Source: Flagellimonas aequoris (GTDB lineage Bacteria > Bacteroidota > Bacteroidia > Flavobacteriales > Flavobacteriaceae). Taken from it: a DNA stretch of 64,000 nucleotides. The position numbers and the translations under genes are program-made. The notes under the pieces were generated by a model. The model was not told the DNA's origin, did no database searches, and saw only the letters and a list, made by a program, of their open reading frames with translations. Every line of letters begins with the position of its first letter. The first letter of the stretch is position 1. Shown here one piece after another: positions 60,518 to 64,000 of this stretch. The DNA lies in the NCBI RefSeq assembly GCF_003584165.1, contig NZ_QXFJ01000018.1, positions 32,999 through 96,998 of the forward strand, written 5' to 3'.

Positions 60518-60979
60518 ATGGGAAAGATAAGAATAAGTAAACAGATCATATTGTTCATTGGGGTGATAGCTATCACATCTTGTGCTTCTTCCACGGACCA
60601 GAAACAATTGGATAAGGAAATGGTACTGCAGACTCTTAAAAAGTTTGATGATGCCGTAATCGCAAGGGACGAAGTCACACTCAAAGCCATAACGGCCACC
60701 AATTTGAGCTATGGCCACTCCAGTGGAAAAATACAGGACAAGGCAGAATTTGTTGATGACGTGGTCAATGGATCCTTCCAGTTTGTGTCCATTACCAATG
60801 ATAATCAAAGTGTGAACATATCGGAAAATGTCGCCATCGTTAGGCACATACTTTCTGCCGATGCCACAAATGCAGGTCAACCGGCCAAGGTGCATATCGG
60901 GATCATCATGGTGTTCCAGTTGGATGAAAATGATAAGATGGTGCTTCTGGCACGTCAGGCCTATAGGCTACCCAGCTGA
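60518..60979 (+). CDS. NTF2-like (SnoaL/DUF4440-type) lipoprotein
   Basis: A 153-residue lipoprotein (IILFIGVIAITSC, Cys near 22) with an NTF2-like fold: VLQTLKKFDDAVIARDEVTLKAITATNLSYGHSSGKIQDKAEFVDDVVNG, then QSVNISENVAIVRHIL and HIGIIMVFQLDENDKMVLLARQAYRL. The conserved GHSSG and HIG-type strands line a pocket, and some members act as isomerases or cyclases, while others have no known activity. It is 8 bases after the aldolase gene and 56 before the quinoprotein gene, so it belongs to the same export-targeted pathway. Confidence 0.78.
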   Translation: MGKIRISKQIILFIGVIAITSCASSTDQKQLDKEMVLQTLKKFDDAVIARDEVTLKAITATNLSYGHSSGKIQDKAEFVDDVVNGSFQFVSITNDNQSVNISENVAIVRHILSADATNAGQPAKVHIGIIMVFQLDENDKMVLLARQAYRLPS

Positions 60980-61034
60980 TAATTTGAAAGTTTTGGAATG
61001 TATAGTTTGAATTTCAAATACTGGATGAATTAAA

Positions 61035-63233
61035 ATGCAAAGAATGATGTTGTCGGTTTTGGTCGGCTTTATAGTATTCGGATGTGCCGTGGAAACGGAA
61101 AAGGATGAATACATCGATTTGGAAACAGGAAAGGATTGGCCTGTGTATGGAGGCAATCGGAACAACAAAAGATATTCCCCTTTAGATCAAATCAATAAAG
61201 AAAATGTCCAGAATTTGGAAGTGGCATGGGTTTATGATGCCCGTGACTATGTAGATGGAGCAATACCTAAAAGGCAAAAGGCCATCCAATGCCAACCCAT
61301 TGTAAAGGACGGTATACTATATGGCACAACGCCAGAACTTAACCTTTTTGCTTTGAACGCGGCCACAGGGGAAGAACTTTGGAAGTTTGAACCTATGGCA
61401 GATGGTCGAAGGTACAACATCAGTGCCAGTAGGGGAATCACCTATTGGGAAAAAGGCGAGGATAAACGGATTCTTTATACCTCGGGTTCGTTCCTCTATG
61501 CCGTGAACGCAAGAACAGGCAAAGCAATTGAAACATTTGGAACTAAAGGAAAAGTAGACCTTCATACGGGCTTGGCTGAAGGTTTGGATGTGGACATCAG
61601 TGCTGCGGCCGTCAATGCCACCAGTCCGGGAATTGTTTACAAGGATTTGTACATCACGGGTTCCAGTGTTTCCGAAGGAGGCAATGCCGCTCCCGGTGAT
61701 GTCCGTGCCTTCAACATCATCACAGGAGGGTTGGAGTGGACATTCCATACCATACCTCGACCTGGCGAAGAAGGATATGATACTTGGCCAAAAGAAGCCT
61801 ATAAAGAACAGGGAGGGGCCAATAGCTGGGGAGGTATGTCCTTGGATGTAGATCGCGGAGTGGTCTACTTTGGTACAGGTTCCGCATCCTCGGATTTTTA
61901 TGGGGGCAATAGGGAAGGAAAGAATCTTTTTGGGAACAGTGTGGTAGCGCTGGATGCATCAACGGGAAAACTAAAATGGTATTTTCAAACGGTACAACAT
62001 GACCTTTGGGACAGGGATTTGCCTTGTCCACCCAATTTAGCGACCATAACCCACAATGGTAAAAAGTTGGATGTGGTGGTGCAGGTGAGCAAGGACGGAC
62101 TCATTTATGTTCTGGACAGGGATTCCGGAACTTCGATTTTTCCGATGGAGGAACGTCAGGTTCCTACAGAAGGAGGATTACCAGGCGAACATCCCTATCC
62201 GGTACAAAAGTTTCCTTTGAAACCCGAACCGTTGTCACATCAAGTTTTTACAGAGGATATCATTACAGATTTGTCTCCTGAATCGCATGCCTATGTCAAG
62301 GAGCTCTACGACCAATATCGGACAGATGAAAAATTTGCCCTGCCCAATGAAAAGGGGACCATCATGTTCGGATATAGTGGTGGAGCCGAGTGGGGAGGCA
62401 ATGCCACTGATTTGGACGGCGTGCTCTACCAAAACTCTAATGATGATCCTTGGCTTTTAGTGATGGAAGACGCCGAAACCAGAAGAAAGGAGCGTGAAAA
62501 GGTCTTGACGGGAGAAGAGCGTTACCAAAGGAACTGCGCCATGTGTCATGGTGTTGATAGAACGGGCACCACTGAGTTTCCAAGCCTTGTGGGTATTGGG
62601 GAACGATTTACGGAAACACAGATTTTGGAACTGCTCAAATCTGGAACAGGTAGGATGCCTTCGTTTCAACATATTCCCGAAGAGGGGAAAAGGGCCATTG
62701 CCACCTATATTTTGGATTTGCCCACAGGAATGCACCAAACAGCCAATCCTGAAAAAACGGCAATCCAAGAAAATGAGGAAAAAGAAAAAAGTTTTGGTTA
62801 CGAGGCCAAATATGTCATCAAAACATGGAAAAAACTAACGGACCAGAATGGATATCCGGCCATAAAACCACCTTGGGGGACCCTGAATGCGATTGATTTG
62901 AGCACTGGGGAATATTTATGGCGTGTTCCTCTCGGTGAATATCCGGAACTTACGGAAAAGGGAGTTCCCATAACTGGTACTGAAAGTTATGGTGGTCCCA
63001 TAGTGACGTCAGGTGGATTGGTGTTCATTGCAGGAACAAAGGACGAGAAAATAAGGGCGTTTGACAAAAAGACCGGAGCAGTGGTTTGGGAACATCAACT
63101 TCCAGCAGGGGGATTTGCCACACCCATCACCTATGAAGTGGATGGAAAACAATATGTGGTGATTGCTGCCGGTGGAGGTCGGGGGCAAAAACCAGGTGGG
63201 GATTATATCGCCTTTGCCCTAAAGGAACAATAA
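61035..63233 (+). CDS. PQQ-dependent dehydrogenase with an internal haem c domain, lipoprotein
   Basis: A 732-residue periplasmic lipoprotein (Cys17 in FIVFGCAVE). PQQ beta-propeller repeats are visible (NLFALNAATGEELWKFEP, VVALDASTGKLKWYFQTVQHDLWDRDLPCPPNL, AIDLSTGEYLWRVPLGE, RAFDKKTGAVVWEHQLPAGG). The HDLWD and final blade motifs resemble the glucose/quinate dehydrogenase group. A mono-haem cytochrome c domain (C501-A-M-C504-H505, Met ligand probably in GRMPSFQHIP) is inserted before the last blades rather than at an end. It would oxidise a sugar or alcohol and pass electrons to the respiratory chain. No PQQ synthesis genes are in the window. Confidence 0.88.
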   Translation: MQRMMLSVLVGFIVFGCAVETEKDEYIDLETGKDWPVYGGNRNNKRYSPLDQINKENVQNLEVAWVYDARDYVDGAIPKRQKAIQCQPIVKDGILYGTTPELNLFALNAATGEELWKFEPMADGRRYNISASRGITYWEKGEDKRILYTSGSFLYAVNARTGKAIETFGTKGKVDLHTGLAEGLDVDISAAAVNATSPGIVYKDLYITGSSVSEGGNAAPGDVRAFNIITGGLEWTFHTIPRPGEEGYDTWPKEAYKEQGGANSWGGMSLDVDRGVVYFGTGSASSDFYGGNREGKNLFGNSVVALDASTGKLKWYFQTVQHDLWDRDLPCPPNLATITHNGKKLDVVVQVSKDGLIYVLDRDSGTSIFPMEERQVPTEGGLPGEHPYPVQKFPLKPEPLSHQVFTEDIITDLSPESHAYVKELYDQYRTDEKFALPNEKGTIMFGYSGGAEWGGNATDLDGVLYQNSNDDPWLLVMEDAETRRKEREKVLTGEERYQRNCAMCHGVDRTGTTEFPSLVGIGERFTETQILELLKSGTGRMPSFQHIPEEGKRAIATYILDLPTGMHQTANPEKTAIQENEEKEKSFGYEAKYVIKTWKKLTDQNGYPAIKPPWGTLNAIDLSTGEYLWRVPLGEYPELTEKGVPITGTESYGGPIVTSGGLVFIAGTKDEKIRAFDKKTGAVVWEHQLPAGGFATPITYEVDGKQYVVIAAGGGRGQKPGGDYIAFALKEQ

Positions 63234-63260
63234 CGAAACTAACATTTAAAACTTTTGATT

Positions 63261-64000
63261 TTGAAAAAGAATACTTTACATAATATATCCTTGGGCTTGG
63301 CAGTAGTGGCCTTGTTGATTTTTGTTTATCAGGCTTTTCAAGGAAACATTTCAGGAGCTGGCCCGTTTATCATTGCATTTTTTGTGCTTTTGGCCATTGG
63401 TTTCAATGGTTATAAGATGTTGAAGGGTTTTGTTTTTGCTGTACTCATTTTCGCAGGGGTGGCCCTGTCCTTGTACTGGCCCCAATATTTCGTTCAGATT
63501 GGGGACTTTAAGCTGACGGGGTTGATCATCCCTTTGATCCAGATCATCATGTTCGGGATGGGGACCTCCATGAGCATCAAGGATTTCGCTGGGATCATCA
63601 AATCCCCAAAAGGGGTATTGGTGGGCGTGACCGCGCAGTTGGCCATCATGCCGATCATCGGTTATGTTCTGGCCAATATCAGTGGTTTTACCCCGGAGAT
63701 TGCCGCGGGAATCGTTTTGATCGGTTGCTCGCCAAGCGGGGTCGCCTCCAATGTGATGGCCTACCTGGCCAAGGCCAACCTGGCCCTTTCCATTACCATC
63801 ACCTCCATTGCCACGCTGTTGGCGCCTTTTGTCACCCCCTTGTTGATGAAGCTGTTGGCCGGTCAGTTCGTGGAGATCGATGTGTTGACCATGATGTGGA
63901 GCATCACCAAGATGATCATTTTGCCCATCGGTGCCGGATTGCTGTTCAATTATTTGTTGCACGGCAAGACCAAATGGTTGGATGATATCATGCCGATGCT
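63261..64000 (+). CDS. Bile acid:sodium symporter (BASS) family transporter, N-terminal part (cut by window edge)
   Basis: An open frame of 246 codons from TTG at 63261 to the right edge. Hydrophobic segments alternate with polar loops, and the family signatures are visible: LIIPLIQIIMFGMGTSMSIKDF and GCSPSGVASNVMAYLAKANLALSIT, which correspond to the sodium-site region. BASS proteins carry organic anions, including bile acids, pyruvate (plant BASS2) and ketopantoate (PanS), with sodium. Beside the exported aldolase it could import a small oxo-acid product; this is inference. GC content rises to near 60% in the second half of the visible part. Confidence 0.85.
   Translation, partial: MKKNTLHNISLGLAVVALLIFVYQAFQGNISGAGPFIIAFFVLLAIGFNGYKMLKGFVFAVLIFAGVALSLYWPQYFVQIGDFKLTGLIIPLIQIIMFGMGTSMSIKDFAGIIKSPKGVLVGVTAQLAIMPIIGYVLANISGFTPEIAAGIVLIGCSPSGVASNVMAYLAKANLALSITITSIATLLAPFVTPLLMKLLAGQFVEIDVLTMMWSITKMIILPIGAGLLFNYLLHGKTKWLDDIMPM

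Noticed and set aside
63351..63962. A 203-codon open frame on the minus strand at the right edge, rich in Gln, His, Gly and Asp
   Set aside because: The plus strand encodes a clear BASS-family transporter through the same bases; the antisense frame has the composition of a mirror image of hydrophobic membrane segments.
1..64000. tRNA or rRNA genes, CRISPR arrays, insertion sequences, integrases or attachment sites
   Set aside because: No cloverleaf-like or rRNA-like sequence, no regularly spaced short repeats and no transposase or integrase reading frames were seen in the window.

Overview
The window is a chromosomal segment of a marine-type Bacteroidetes, most likely a member of the Flavobacteriaceae. 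This rests on several features: a SusC/SusD pair with an N-terminal STN domain, a MoaC-MoaB fusion, TldD/TldE, MoxR/DUF58/BatA-like genes, promoters with a TAnnTTTG-like -7 box instead of a sigma70 -10 box, weak Shine-Dalgarno sequences and moderate GC. No rRNA, tRNA, CRISPR array, insertion sequence or prophage was seen. Both ends cut through genes: an XdhC-like protein at the left and a bile acid:sodium symporter family protein at the right.

Layout. (1) 1-6740: a tightly overlapping molybdenum cofactor operon (xdhC end, mocA-like, moaD, moeB-rhodanese, moaE, moaC-moaB fusion, moaA, moeA, TauE/SafE permease), faced by a one-domain ModE-like regulator. (2) 6927-11623: a DJ-1/PfpI protein, a membrane-anchored AraC-type regulator and five small genes of unknown or stress-like character. 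(3) 11833-28135: a large stress island. It holds an ATP-cone/nuclease fusion, a beta-CASP RNase, upp, a J-protein with CbpM, a TerB-like protein, a PAS histidine kinase, a receiver-CRP fusion regulator, five two-domain universal stress proteins, Hsp20 between two related coiled-coil proteins, a D-lactate dehydrogenase-like enzyme and cardiolipin synthase. (4) 28290-34988: a TetR-controlled TolC/HlyD/ABC-2 efflux operon of the YbhGFSR type. (5) 35065-39013: a zinc alcohol dehydrogenase, an MBL-rhodanese sulfur protein, a 1-Cys peroxiredoxin and an Asp/Glu racemase family protein. (6) 39359-50713: tldD/tldE, then a DUF4159/MoxR/DUF58/BatA-like envelope operon carrying one AT-rich foreign-looking gene. 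(7) 50970-64000: an ECF sigma factor, a FecR anti-sigma factor and SusC/SusD, followed by an enolase-superfamily dehydratase, an RraA-like aldolase, an NTF2-like lipoprotein, a PQQ quinoprotein with a haem c domain and a BASS-family transporter.

Two higher-order patterns stand out. First, eight promoters in the stress island carry an FNR/CRP-like inverted repeat, TGAY-N4-RTCA. In six of the eight the repeat centre lies exactly 36.5 bp from the last base of a TAnnTTT-like -7 box, on either strand as the gene requires. This predicts a regulon (J-protein, TerB-like, universal stress proteins, coiled-coil/Hsp20, cardiolipin synthase), most simply controlled by the receiver-CRP protein encoded in its middle. 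Second, every enzyme of the right-hand catabolic locus carries an export signal (Tat, Sec or lipoprotein). This suggests that a sugar or sugar acid is oxidised, dehydrated and split in the periplasm, and that a small oxo-acid is then imported.
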